Of a DNA stretch of 64,000 bases, positions 42,691 to 50,451 are shown in pieces. Within the stretch, counting starts at the first letter, position 1, and every line of letters begins with the position of its first letter. The DNA comes from Pseudomonadota bacterium (lineage in GTDB: Bacteria; Pseudomonadota; Gammaproteobacteria; Burkholderiales; Methylophilaceae). Position numbers and translations under genes: made by a program. Location: the NCBI GenBank assembly GCA_029556915.1, contig JAKQIT010000060.1, positions 62,001 through 126,000 on the forward strand, read 5' to 3'. The notes below the pieces were generated by a model. It was not told where the DNA came from, made no database searches, and saw only the letters and a list, made by a program, of their open reading frames with translations.

Positions 42691-42721
42691 AAAAAGCCTT
42701 TCAAATCTGAAAGGCTTTTTT
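42691..42721. terminator. Bidirectional terminator between hemE and the cytochrome b561 gene
   Basis: AAAAAGCCTTTCA / TGAAAGGCTTTTT hairpin with A and T tracts on both sides, between convergent genes. Confidence 0.88.
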
Positions 42722-42729
42722 CTTTTTTA

Positions 42730-43329
42730 CTAATGCAAGGACATGCGTTTCATCGTACCATCTTTATCAATAAATTTGTGTTTTAACGCACCCAGCGAAT
42801 GCAACAAAATGGTGAGTAAAAACACAAAGCCTACGGTTTCATGCACTTCTTTAAATAATTCACGCGCGTCTTTATTATCCAACCCGCCAACTAAGTCTAA
42901 GCCAAACCACATGACGCCGTATTTACTGTTAATGGCCATAATAAAACCAGTGATTGGCATGGCAATCATCAATAAATATAAAAAGTGATGTGTGCCAGTG
43001 GCCAGTTTGCGCTCCCATGCTTTGTATGAAGTGAGCATGGCAGGCGGTGTGTGGGTGATACGCCAAAAAATGCGAAATAAAATAAGGCCAAACACCGTGA
43101 TACCGATAGATTTATGCAAATTAAAATAAAAGGTTCTGGGGCTTGCGGGTTCGGCTACGTTCCAGTGCACCACGCCTAAGTTAAATAGGTCAAAAGAGGC
43201 TTGTTTTGCGGCTTCTTTTGGGATTTCGTGCATAAACCATCCCAGAAAAAACATAAAGAAAATGATGAGCGCAATAACACCGTGCAAAATAACGGCAGTT
43301 TTTGTGTAGCGTGTTGAAGCTGAATTCAT
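42730..43329 (-). CDS. Cytochrome b561 family protein
   Basis: The 199-aa inner-membrane protein has four hydrophobic helices and conserved histidines in VILHGVIALI, FNLHKSIGI, GTHHFLYLLMIAMP and EVHETVGFVFL that would bind two b hemes. CybB-like proteins of proteobacteria oxidise quinol or transfer electrons to superoxide. Single gene, convergent with hemE. Confidence 0.92.
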   Translation of the reverse strand: MNSASTRYTKTAVILHGVIALIIFFMFFLGWFMHEIPKEAAKQASFDLFNLGVVHWNVAEPASPRTFYFNLHKSIGITVFGLILFRIFWRITHTPPAMLTSYKAWERKLATGTHHFLYLLMIAMPITGFIMAINSKYGVMWFGLDLVGGLDNKDARELFKEVHETVGFVFLLTILLHSLGALKHKFIDKDGTMKRMSLH

Positions 43330-43436
43330 AGTATGATTCCCACGGAATATTATTATTTAATGTGACCATCGTCACAGCAGATTGTTGCATAAGCGGGCAT
43401 CATTTTAATCAATAAACAAAGCTAAGGGAAAGTTTC

Positions 43437-44369
43437 ATGCAAAAACTAATGATAATCATGAGTGCGTTGGTCATATTTGGTTGTGCGCATGCCGAGCCAA
43501 CAGCAAAATCGCCCGAAAATTTTAATATTGAAAGCATCGGAGAAGGTATTTATGTACACCATGGTGCGCACTTAGATATTGACGAAGGATACAAAGGCGA
43601 TATTTGCAACGCCAGCTTTATTGTGGGCAGCAAGGGCGTAGCGGTAGTGGATACCGGTGGTAGCTTAAAGGTGGGGCAAAAGCTGCGTGAAGCGATTCGC
43701 AAGGTAACGCCGTTACCCGTGCTCTATGTGATAAACACGCATGTGCACCCAGATCATGTGTATGGCAATGCGGCTTTTTTAGGCGATAAACCGCAATTTG
43801 TAGGCCATGAAAAACTGGCCAATGCCATGCAAACGCGTGAAGAACAATATACCAAGCTTAACGCACGCTTGCTAGGTGAAGATGCAAAAGGGTCAGACTT
43901 GGTCAAGCCTACGGTAGGGGTTAAAAATACCTTAACGCTAGATTTAGGAGACAGAAAGTTAGTGCTCACTGCGCACCCTGTAGCGCATACCAATACCGAT
44001 TTATCACTGATAGAAAGTAAAGCCAACACTTTATTTACGGGCGATTTGCTGTTTATTGAGCGCACCCCTGTAGTAGAAACGGATATTAAAGGCCTTATTG
44101 CCGAGCTGGAAAAATTTAAAACGGCAGAGGTAAAACAAGTGGTCCCAGGGCATGGGCCAGTCACTAAAAATTGGCTAGGTGCTATTGGTGATGCGCAACG
44201 CTATTTAAATGCCTTGCTAAATGATATTCGTGCCAGCATCAAAAAAGGTGAGAGTATGGAGTCGGCCATGAGTTCGGCAGCCGCTAGTGAGAAAGACAAA
44301 TGGGTGTTATTTGAGGTGGCTAACAGGCGCAATGTCAACACAATTTACCCTGCGCTAGAGTGGGAATAA
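43437..44369 (+). CDS. Quinoprotein relay system zinc metallohydrolase-type MBL protein
   Basis: The 310-aa product has an N-terminal export signal (MQKLMIIMSALVIFGCAHAE), which also contains a possible lipobox cysteine. The metallo-beta-lactamase core shows INTHVHPDHVYGNAAF (about residues 100-115), LFTGDLLFIERTPVVETD and VVPGHGP. These match the exported metallohydrolases predicted to work with PQQ-dependent dehydrogenases and c-type cytochromes. No quinoprotein or cytochrome c gene lies nearby, so the partner is elsewhere if this is right. Confidence 0.8.
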   Translation: MQKLMIIMSALVIFGCAHAEPTAKSPENFNIESIGEGIYVHHGAHLDIDEGYKGDICNASFIVGSKGVAVVDTGGSLKVGQKLREAIRKVTPLPVLYVINTHVHPDHVYGNAAFLGDKPQFVGHEKLANAMQTREEQYTKLNARLLGEDAKGSDLVKPTVGVKNTLTLDLGDRKLVLTAHPVAHTNTDLSLIESKANTLFTGDLLFIERTPVVETDIKGLIAELEKFKTAEVKQVVPGHGPVTKNWLGAIGDAQRYLNALLNDIRASIKKGESMESAMSSAAASEKDKWVLFEVANRRNVNTIYPALEWE

Positions 44370-44383
44370 AACGTAATAAAAAA

Positions 44384-44404
44384 ACAGCCAAAAAGGCTGT
44401 TTTG
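44384..44404 (+). terminator. Intrinsic terminator after the metallohydrolase gene
   Basis: ACAGCC, loop AAAAA, GGCTGTTTT. Confidence 0.65.
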
Positions 44405-44423
44405 AACACAACATCATATTAGA

Positions 44424-44476
44424 TGCTCTGCAAGCCAGTATCCATGCGGCTTCCAGAGCGTCTAAATTTTCTCGGG
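44424..44476. repeat. Dispersed palindromic repeat, copy E
   Basis: TGCTCTGCAAGCC / GGCTTCCAGAGC (44424-44460), then AAATTTTCTCGGGG. Confidence 0.85.
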
Positions 44477-44490
44477 GCAAAACCCAACGA

Positions 44491-44859
44491 TTATTTCTTT
44501 AGATTATCTAAACTAAAAGCCGTGTTTGGGTGCAAAAATAACAGTAGTAAACCGCCAGCAATAGCTAAATATTGCAAAGGAGGTAAGTGCAATAAAAGTG
44601 AAATGATTACTGCATATATCGCCATAAAAATCGCAAAAAATTTGGTTTTATAGCCTAAAAACAAAGCCAAGCCGCCTACAAGTTGAACCAAAATAATCAA
44701 TGGTGCAAAAATACCCGGCAAACTAAGCGAGCCGAGTTGCGCTTGATATTGTTGATAACCATCAGGCGTATTAAAAAAGCCGATAATCAACATGGCTACT
44801 TGGACTAAAAAAACTTGTGCGAGTAAAATACGGGCGAGGGCGGTGAGCTTGTGTGGCAT
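44491..44859 (-). CDS. DoxX family membrane protein
   Basis: The 122-aa product has four hydrophobic helices and the DoxX pattern: ARILLAQVFLVQVAMLIIGFFNTPDGYQ, LIILVQLVGGLALFLGYKTKFFAI. DoxX-like proteins are quinol-linked or redox-associated membrane proteins of varied function. Convergent with the metallohydrolase gene. Confidence 0.85.
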   Translation of the reverse strand: MPHKLTALARILLAQVFLVQVAMLIIGFFNTPDGYQQYQAQLGSLSLPGIFAPLIILVQLVGGLALFLGYKTKFFAIFMAIYAVIISLLLHLPPLQYLAIAGGLLLLFLHPNTAFSLDNLKK

Positions 44860-44933
44860 TGTTTTCTTTCAAAAAATAACAAAATTGAAGCCAGCATCAT
44901 GCACTGAACAGGCTATTTTCGCAAGCTTTGACC

Positions 44934-45398
44934 ATGAAAAAATCATTTACAGAATTCGATATTGGGCAGCTCACTTTTCAACGTGTCACTTTTAAAAGTG
45001 TCACTTGGGCGCAAGCTGAGCCGCTTTTGCGTGCCGTACGCACGGTGGTTTTTATTGATGAGCAGTTGGTAACGCCTGAGTTTGAATGGGATGATATCGA
45101 TGCGGGCGCGGTGCATTTATTGGCGATGGCTGAAAACCAAGCGATTGCTTGCTTACGCATTATTGAATACACCAAAATTGGCCGCATGGCGGTGTTAAAA
45201 CAATGGCGTAAACAAGGCGTGGGCATAAGATTGCTAAAAATGGCGATTGAAATTTGCCGCCAGCATGGCAGCAAATGCGTGAAATTATCTGCGCAAACGC
45301 ATGCCATCGGCTTTTATGAAAAGGCAGGTTTTGTCCAGGTAAGTGATGAATACTGTGATGTTGATATTCCACATGTAGATATGCAACTAGACTTATAA
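44934..45398 (+). CDS. GNAT family N-acetyltransferase
   Basis: From ATG 44934 the product is 154 aa. The acetyl-CoA motif is QWRKQGVGIRLLKMAIEICRQHG (Q-x-x-G-x-G/A), and the core EWDDIDAGAVHLLAM, TKIGRMAVLK and FYEKAGFVQV is typical of ElaA/YjcF-type members. Substrate unknown. Divergent from the doxX gene, just upstream of the fae homologue. Confidence 0.88.
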   Translation: MKKSFTEFDIGQLTFQRVTFKSVTWAQAEPLLRAVRTVVFIDEQLVTPEFEWDDIDAGAVHLLAMAENQAIACLRIIEYTKIGRMAVLKQWRKQGVGIRLLKMAIEICRQHGSKCVKLSAQTHAIGFYEKAGFVQVSDEYCDVDIPHVDMQLDL

Positions 45399-45458
45399 AT
45401 GTTTGGTAAAATAGTGACTTAAATTTTTAATTATTTTTTAACTAGGCGAAAGAAAATC

Positions 45459-46010
45459 ATGTCAAAAATCGTTTTTAAAGCAGGTGAAGCGACTGTTTAT
45501 TCAGAGGGTAAAGATGTCACAGCGGCCATGCCAGAAATTCTAATTGGTGCTGTAGATGGTCCAGTAGGTCAAGCATTCGCTAATTTGATGGCGCAAAGCA
45601 AAGGTCACACCGCGATGTTTGCCGTGCGTGATATTAACCAACTGGTGCGCCCAGTGTGTATGACGGTGCCAAAAGTAACCCTAAAAGGCAGCACGGACGT
45701 GGGCTTGTTTGGCGGTGTAGTGCAAGCGGCTACGGCTGATGCGATTTTAGATTGCGTAATTGAAGGCATTATCCCTAAAGACCAAGCCAACGATTTATGT
45801 ATTATCAGTTTAGTGTGGATTGACCCAGGTTGTATTCCATTAGAAAAAGAAGGCAAGCTAGATAAAGCCGATATGTACAAAAATAACTACGATGCAACTA
45901 AATTGGCGATTAAACGTGCACTTAACGATGAGCCTAGCATTGATGAATTGATTGCGAATCGCAAAAAAATCAAACACTGCATGTGGGAAGAAAGCTGGGG
46001 CGACATTTAG
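45459..46010 (+). CDS. fae: Formaldehyde-activating enzyme homologue (divergent Fae)
   Basis: A 183-aa member of the Fae family, which condenses formaldehyde with tetrahydromethanopterin. Recognised by LVWIDPGC, NNYDATKLAIKRALNDEPSIDELIANRKKIKH and the position of EGIIPKDQANDLCIISL. It differs from the main methylotroph enzyme: the segment that holds the proposed catalytic His (VAHIDLIIG in M. extorquens Fae) reads VTAAMPEILIG without His, and it has extra cysteines. It is probably one of the fae paralogues rather than the principal enzyme. No other C1 genes are adjacent. Confidence 0.85.
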   Translation: MSKIVFKAGEATVYSEGKDVTAAMPEILIGAVDGPVGQAFANLMAQSKGHTAMFAVRDINQLVRPVCMTVPKVTLKGSTDVGLFGGVVQAATADAILDCVIEGIIPKDQANDLCIISLVWIDPGCIPLEKEGKLDKADMYKNNYDATKLAIKRALNDEPSIDELIANRKKIKHCMWEESWGDI

Positions 46011-46084
46011 TTTGCGCCATTAAGGTTTACTACTGCCACACAATTTTTGATATGATAAGGCAGTAACGCAAACTGGGAGGTGAT

Positions 46085-46315
46085 ATGGCTGAGTATAATG
46101 TGTGTAAAGAAGCATTTGATCGTCTTTGTGAAGATGTGAATACCGATAAAAAATCGGCCATTAATGAAGACGATTACTGGTTATTTGAGTTGGGATTTCG
46201 CTCGGCAATTGAAGAGTTACTATCCATCGCTGATACGGGTCAACAAAGTCGTAAATTTGTCTCGCCACGTTTTCAGATGTTGGCGGATAAAATATTAAGT
46301 TCACGTTTGCATTAA
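46085..46315 (+). CDS. Hypothetical protein, 76 aa
   Basis: Good ribosome site (GGGAGGTGAT) before ATG. The product (MAEYNVCKEAFDRLCEDVNTDKKS...) is acidic and helical, without signal peptide or membrane segment. A terminator follows directly, so it forms a single-gene unit. Not recognised. Confidence 0.7.
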   Translation: MAEYNVCKEAFDRLCEDVNTDKKSAINEDDYWLFELGFRSAIEELLSIADTGQQSRKFVSPRFQMLADKILSSRLH

Positions 46316-46348
46316 ACAAAAAAGCGGCTAATGGCCGCTTTTTTGTTT
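46314..46348. terminator. Bidirectional terminator
   Basis: AAACAAAAAAGCGGC, loop TAAT, GCCGCTTTTTTGTTT. Serves the 76-aa gene and the minus-strand small gene. Confidence 0.88.
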
Positions 46349-46364
46349 AATACGATGGGTGAAA

Positions 46365-46460
46365 TTATTTAATCTTTTTGGCAAAAAATACCAAAGTAAA
46401 CACGATTAAGCCAACCACCGCTACAAATGAAACGATGCCTTGCCAACCTAAAAATTGCAT
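46365..46460 (-). CDS. Small single-span membrane protein, 31 aa
   Basis: Reading from ATG at 46460 gives MQFLGWQGIVSFVAVVGLIV followed by FTLVFFAKKIK and a stop. It has an AAAGGG site 6-8 bp upstream, one hydrophobic segment with a positively charged C-terminus, and a terminator right after it. These suit a real small membrane protein, in size like CydX or CcoQ-type accessory subunits; no family is assigned. Confidence 0.55.
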   Translation of the reverse strand: MQFLGWQGIVSFVAVVGLIVFTLVFFAKKIK

Positions 46461-46627
46461 ATTAAGCCCTTTCTCCCAGTCAACGCAGTTCACGAAATAA
46501 CATCAGCCATATTTAGCTAAAACCTATGCATATGATATTGTTTTAACATAAAATTTCACTTTGATTTATATCAAGCGGTACTGCATTTAAGAAAGTTATT
46601 TTGCGCTAAATTTTTTAGGAAACCATC

Positions 46628-47134
46628 ATGCTCACTATGTTTGACGCCACCATTGCACCGCTTGTCCGCACGCTAAATAATCTATCGCATATTTTAAAAA
46701 AAGGCGAAACCTATGCGGACGCTAAAAAAATAGAGCACAGCGTGCTACTCAATGCGCGGCTATTTGCAGATATGTATCCGCTCACGCGCCAAGTGCAAAT
46801 TGCTACAGATATGAGCAAAGGCGCTGCGGCAAGATTAGCAGGAGTGGAAATTCCTAAATATGAAGATAATGAAACCACATTTGCCGAGCTACAAGAACGT
46901 CTTGCAAAAACCATTGCATTTATTCAGAGCGTAACACCCGCACAATTTGCAGGCAGTGAAGCACGTGAAGTGACGATTACCGTGCGTAAAGTGGATGTTA
47001 AATTTACCGGGCAAGATTATTTACTCAAATGGGTACTGCCAAACGTGTATTTTCACGTGACAACTGCCTACAATATTTTGCGCCATAATGGCGTTGATTT
47101 AGGTAAAGCAGATTTTTTGCGTGGCAAAGAATAA
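46628..47134 (+). CDS. DUF1993 domain-containing protein
   Basis: The 168-aa product fits DUF1993 (DinB-like four-helix bundle): MFDATIAPLVRTLNNLSHILKKGETYA, LFADMYPLTRQVQIATDMSKGAAARLAG, LPNVYFHVTTAYNILRHNGVDLGKADFL. Conserved histidines in the last segment may bind metal. Physiological function unknown. Four bp from the convergent next gene. Confidence 0.9.
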   Translation: MLTMFDATIAPLVRTLNNLSHILKKGETYADAKKIEHSVLLNARLFADMYPLTRQVQIATDMSKGAAARLAGVEIPKYEDNETTFAELQERLAKTIAFIQSVTPAQFAGSEAREVTITVRKVDVKFTGQDYLLKWVLPNVYFHVTTAYNILRHNGVDLGKADFLRGKE

Positions 47135-47137
47135 ACG

Positions 47138-47347
47138 CTATTTTCTTAGCGGTTCGAGCAAAGTTTTTAGGCCGTTGTGGTCAATTTCTTGCATTAATTG
47201 CAGCAATCGCCCCAACTCGCCTTTAGGAAAACCCTCCCGCGCAAACCAATTTAAATAATGCCCGGGCAAATCTGCCAGCACGCGCCCTTTGTATTTTCCA
47301 TACGGCATTTCGAGTGAGACTAAGCGCTGTAAATCTTCTGGATGCAT
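47138..47347 (-). CDS. DUF3820 family protein
   Basis: A 69-aa protein with the family core MPYGKYKGRVLADLPGHYLNWF and GFPKGELGRLLQLMQEID. Members occur in exonuclease-like contexts and are often labelled quorum-sensing-regulated virulence factor; function is not established. Confidence 0.88.
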   Translation of the reverse strand: MHPEDLQRLVSLEMPYGKYKGRVLADLPGHYLNWFAREGFPKGELGRLLQLMQEIDHNGLKTLLEPLRK

Positions 47348-47370
47348 CGTTAAAAACCATCTAAAAAACT

Positions 47371-47423
47371 GCCGAGAGAATTTTGATGCTCTGCGAGCCG
47401 CATGGATACTGGCTTACAGAGCA
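47371..47423. repeat. Dispersed palindromic repeat, copy F
   Basis: GCCGAGAGAATTTT flank then TGCTCTGCGAGCC / GGCTTACAGAGCA (47387-47423). Inverted relative to copies A-C and E. Confidence 0.85.
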
Positions 47424-47463
47424 TCATAAAAGAAGACGCTTTAAATAACTGCTAGAAATCAGC

Positions 47464-47772
47464 TTAAATAGCGAGGCGCGCAACCACCTTATTTTGCAGT
47501 AAATGGCTGTCAATAATTTCGTCTATATCGGCATTATCAACAAAAGTGTACCAAATGGCTTGTGGATAAATGACCAAAACTGGGCCTTCACCGCAACGAT
47601 CTAAACAGCCAGCGCGGTTAATACGCACTTGGTTTTCGCCATTAATGCCTAGCGCTTTCACCCGCGCCTTCATGTGGTCAAAGGCAGATTCAGCGCATAA
47701 ATTGGCGCAACAGGCTTCGCCACTTTCGCGTTGGTTTAAGCAAAAAAATACGTGGTGTTGGTAGTAGCTCAT
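47464..47772 (-). CDS. (2Fe-2S) ferredoxin-like protein (thioredoxin-fold)
   Basis: A 102-aa protein with the cysteine pattern FFCLNQRESGEACCA and NRAGCLDRCGEGPVLVIYP, typical of thioredoxin-like [2Fe-2S] ferredoxins. An acidic C-terminus follows. Its start overlaps the stop of the TonB-like gene by 4 bp, so the two are co-translated. Redox partner unknown. Confidence 0.9.
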   Translation of the reverse strand: MSYYQHHVFFCLNQRESGEACCANLCAESAFDHMKARVKALGINGENQVRINRAGCLDRCGEGPVLVIYPQAIWYTFVDNADIDEIIDSHLLQNKVVARLAI

Positions 47773-48755
47773 TCTGATGATATGCCTTCTTCACGGGTAA
47801 AAATCATGGTGCGGTTAATGCCGATGATGTCAAAATCTTTGCGAATATCGGGCGGAAATTCAGGGTATGGTGCCGCTAGTTTTAAGATATTCACAGCAGC
47901 ATCATCAAAAATTTTGTTGCCAGAGCTGCGTTTAATGGTAACTTTTTCAATACTACCATCTTGCTTAATATCAAGGGAAAACAATACCTTACCAAAAGCA
48001 TTCTTATCTCGCATGGCTTCTGGGTAATTTAAGCTACCAAACTTCTCAACTTTTTGCCGAATTTGCTCTTCATATAACGCAAATTTATACTCTTGCGCGC
48101 GCGCGCCGAGTTCTTTACGTTTTGGGCGCTTTTGGTAGGCCTCATGTTGCTTGGCAATTTGCGCTTCTAGCTTATCAATTTCAAGCGCGGCGGCGGTCAT
48201 ATCGGCTACATTCAGTTTGCTGGGAGTTTCTTCTTCACCGTCTTGAGAGTCTTTAGCGGTGGAGGCTTGAGACGGATTATTTTCTACCGTTTTGGTAGAT
48301 TTCATTTGCGTCATCAGCTCGTTCGCTTGCCGTTCAAGTTCTGATACACGTTCTTCAATTTTGGTGTCCACCGCCGCTTTTTTGGCAGCCTTACCACCAG
48401 TTTTAACCTTTTGTGTGGGGTTCACAGAAAAGTCTGATTTCTGCTGTTTAATGCTAGGTAACACTGACTTCATTTTTTTGTCTAGTTCAGTGTTGCCGCC
48501 ACGGTCTAAATTAGCTTGTGCTAAAAGGTCGGCCTTGCTGGGCTTGGTTTTGGTTTTAGCATTGACCAGCACCACATCAAGTGTGGGTTTGGTGCTGACC
48601 ATTTTTTGCAATTCTGGCGAAAAATGTATGCTTAAAATTACAACATGAATTGTTAAAGACACCCAAAGAGCAATGGCAAACAGGCTCATTGCTTTTAATT
48701 TAGTAACCAGCGCGTGGATGGCGTTTACTACGGTCACTTTGGGTGGATTAGCCAA
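47769..48755 (-). CDS. TonB family protein
   Basis: The 328-aa product has one N-terminal membrane segment (FAIALWVSLTIHVVILSIHF), a long charged periplasmic linker with a coiled-coil stretch (ERVSELERQANELMTQM) and a C-terminal TonB domain (NYPEAMRDKNAFGKVLFSLDIKQDGSIEKVTI, FDDAAVNILKLAAPYPEFPP). It probably spans the periplasm to an outer-membrane receptor or to the envelope; no ExbBD lies beside it. Follows mpl. Confidence 0.88.
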   Translation of the reverse strand: MANPPKVTVVNAIHALVTKLKAMSLFAIALWVSLTIHVVILSIHFSPELQKMVSTKPTLDVVLVNAKTKTKPSKADLLAQANLDRGGNTELDKKMKSVLPSIKQQKSDFSVNPTQKVKTGGKAAKKAAVDTKIEERVSELERQANELMTQMKSTKTVENNPSQASTAKDSQDGEEETPSKLNVADMTAAALEIDKLEAQIAKQHEAYQKRPKRKELGARAQEYKFALYEEQIRQKVEKFGSLNYPEAMRDKNAFGKVLFSLDIKQDGSIEKVTIKRSSGNKIFDDAAVNILKLAAPYPEFPPDIRKDFDIIGINRTMIFTREEGISSE

Positions 48756-48787
48756 GGATTTGCACTCAAATACTTACATTAACGCAT

Positions 48788-50170
48788 CTAGTTTAACGCA
48801 TCTAGGATTTTTTGATGCACGCCACCAAAACCACCATTGCTCATGACCAAAATATGGTCGTTTGGCTTGGCGACGCTTTTAATGGCTTGCACCATTGCAG
48901 CTAAATCATTAAAGGTCTTAGCCTTATTTGCAATCGGCATCAATGCTTCTTCGGCGCTCCAGCCCAAATTAGCGCCAAAACAAAACACTAAATCTGCATC
49001 TTTTAAACTTGCAGGCAATGCGTCTTTCATCACGCCTAATTTCATGGTGTTGCTGCGGGGTTCTAGCACAGCTATTATTCTAGCACCTCTGGAAACCGCA
49101 TCCAGCTTGGCTCGCAGGCCTGCTAAAGTGGTCTCGATAGCGGTAGGGTGGTGCGCAAAGTCATCATAAACAGTGATATGATTCACTACGCCTTTGGTTT
49201 CCATGCGGCGTTTGACATTTTTAAACTCGGTTAAAGCCGCAATGCTGGTTTCTACCGCAACACCTGCATGACGTGCTGCAGCAATTGTTGCAAGTGCATT
49301 CATGCGATTATGCTCGCCTAATAAGTCCCAGTTCACACGACCTTGTAATTTACCCGCAAATAGTACGTCAAAGCTACCATCGCCATGCGCATTTGCAGCT
49401 TGCCAATTATCATCAGCACCAAATTTTTCTACAGGTGTCCAGCAGCCTTTATCAAGTACGCGTTGTAGGCTAGCTTCCTTGCCATTTGCCACCACCAAAC
49501 CTTGGCCAGGTACGGTGCGTACCAAATGGTGAAATTGTTTTTCGATTGCGCTCAAATCTTCAAATATGTCGGCGTGGTCAAACTCTAAATTATTTAACAC
49601 GGCAGTGCGCGGGTGATAATGCACAAATTTTGAGCGTTTATCAAAAAAGGCGGTGTCGTACTCATCGGCTTCAATCACAAAGAAAGGTGAAATACTGTTG
49701 GCATCTTGTTGAGGTGTTTGGGGTAATCGTGCTGAAACCGCAAAGTTTTCAGGCACGCCGCCGATTAAAAAACCGGGGGCTAAGCCAGCATATTCGAGTA
49801 TCCACGCCAACATTGAGCTTGTGGTTGTTTTTCCATGTGTACCCGCGACTGCTAGCACCCATTTACCTTGCAACACGTTTTCAGCCAGCCATTGTGGGCC
49901 AGAAATATAAGGCAAACCTTGATTTAGAATTTCTTCCATCAACGCATTACCGCGTGCCACTACATTACCAATGACATAAATATCAGGGTTTAATTTAGTT
50001 TGTGCGGGGTCAAAGCCTTCAATTAACTCAATACCTTGCGCCTGCAATTGCGTACTCATGGGAGGGTAAACATTTGCATCGCAACCTGTCACGCGATGTC
50101 CTGCTGCTTTAGCTAACACTGCAATGCCGCCCATGAACGTCCCACAAATCCCTAATATATGAATATGCAT
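48788..50170 (-). CDS. mpl: UDP-MurNAc:L-Ala-gamma-D-Glu-meso-DAP ligase (Mpl)
   Basis: Recycles murein tripeptide by ligating it to UDP-MurNAc. The 460-aa Mur ligase has VAGTHGKTTTSSMLAWIL (ATP loop), DEYDTAFFDKRSKFVHY and EPRSNTMKLG, full length, start MHIHILGICGTFMGG. The stretch at 49083-49117, coding for RAKLDAVSRG, looks like a diverged copy of the dispersed palindromic repeat (CCTCTGGAAACCGCAT), read through in frame. Confidence 0.94.
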   Translation of the reverse strand: MHIHILGICGTFMGGIAVLAKAAGHRVTGCDANVYPPMSTQLQAQGIELIEGFDPAQTKLNPDIYVIGNVVARGNALMEEILNQGLPYISGPQWLAENVLQGKWVLAVAGTHGKTTTSSMLAWILEYAGLAPGFLIGGVPENFAVSARLPQTPQQDANSISPFFVIEADEYDTAFFDKRSKFVHYHPRTAVLNNLEFDHADIFEDLSAIEKQFHHLVRTVPGQGLVVANGKEASLQRVLDKGCWTPVEKFGADDNWQAANAHGDGSFDVLFAGKLQGRVNWDLLGEHNRMNALATIAAARHAGVAVETSIAALTEFKNVKRRMETKGVVNHITVYDDFAHHPTAIETTLAGLRAKLDAVSRGARIIAVLEPRSNTMKLGVMKDALPASLKDADLVFCFGANLGWSAEEALMPIANKAKTFNDLAAMVQAIKSVAKPNDHILVMSNGGFGGVHQKILDALN

Positions 50171-50451
50171 CTTAATTTATCTTTATAAAACAATTTGTTA
50201 TGAAAATTATTGTTAATATCAATTTAAAAGGTTTGATGATTTTTTATTGCTAACGCATGCTATTGATACGACGCATTATCAAGGCAAAATTCAAATGATT
50301 TATTTGCAAAAAAAGCTTAAAAGAACACTAAAGAAAAATTCTCGCCAGTCGTTATTCTACTTAGACGTAATTGATATTAATTAACAAGCATTATGATAAG
50401 CCATCCTTGCCATAAATGGCAGTGGGCATTAAAACAATGGAGCAAAAAAGT

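Noticed and set aside
49486..49974. A 162-aa frame opposite mpl
   Set aside because: Antisense to a full-length conserved gene and without its own ribosome site or family.
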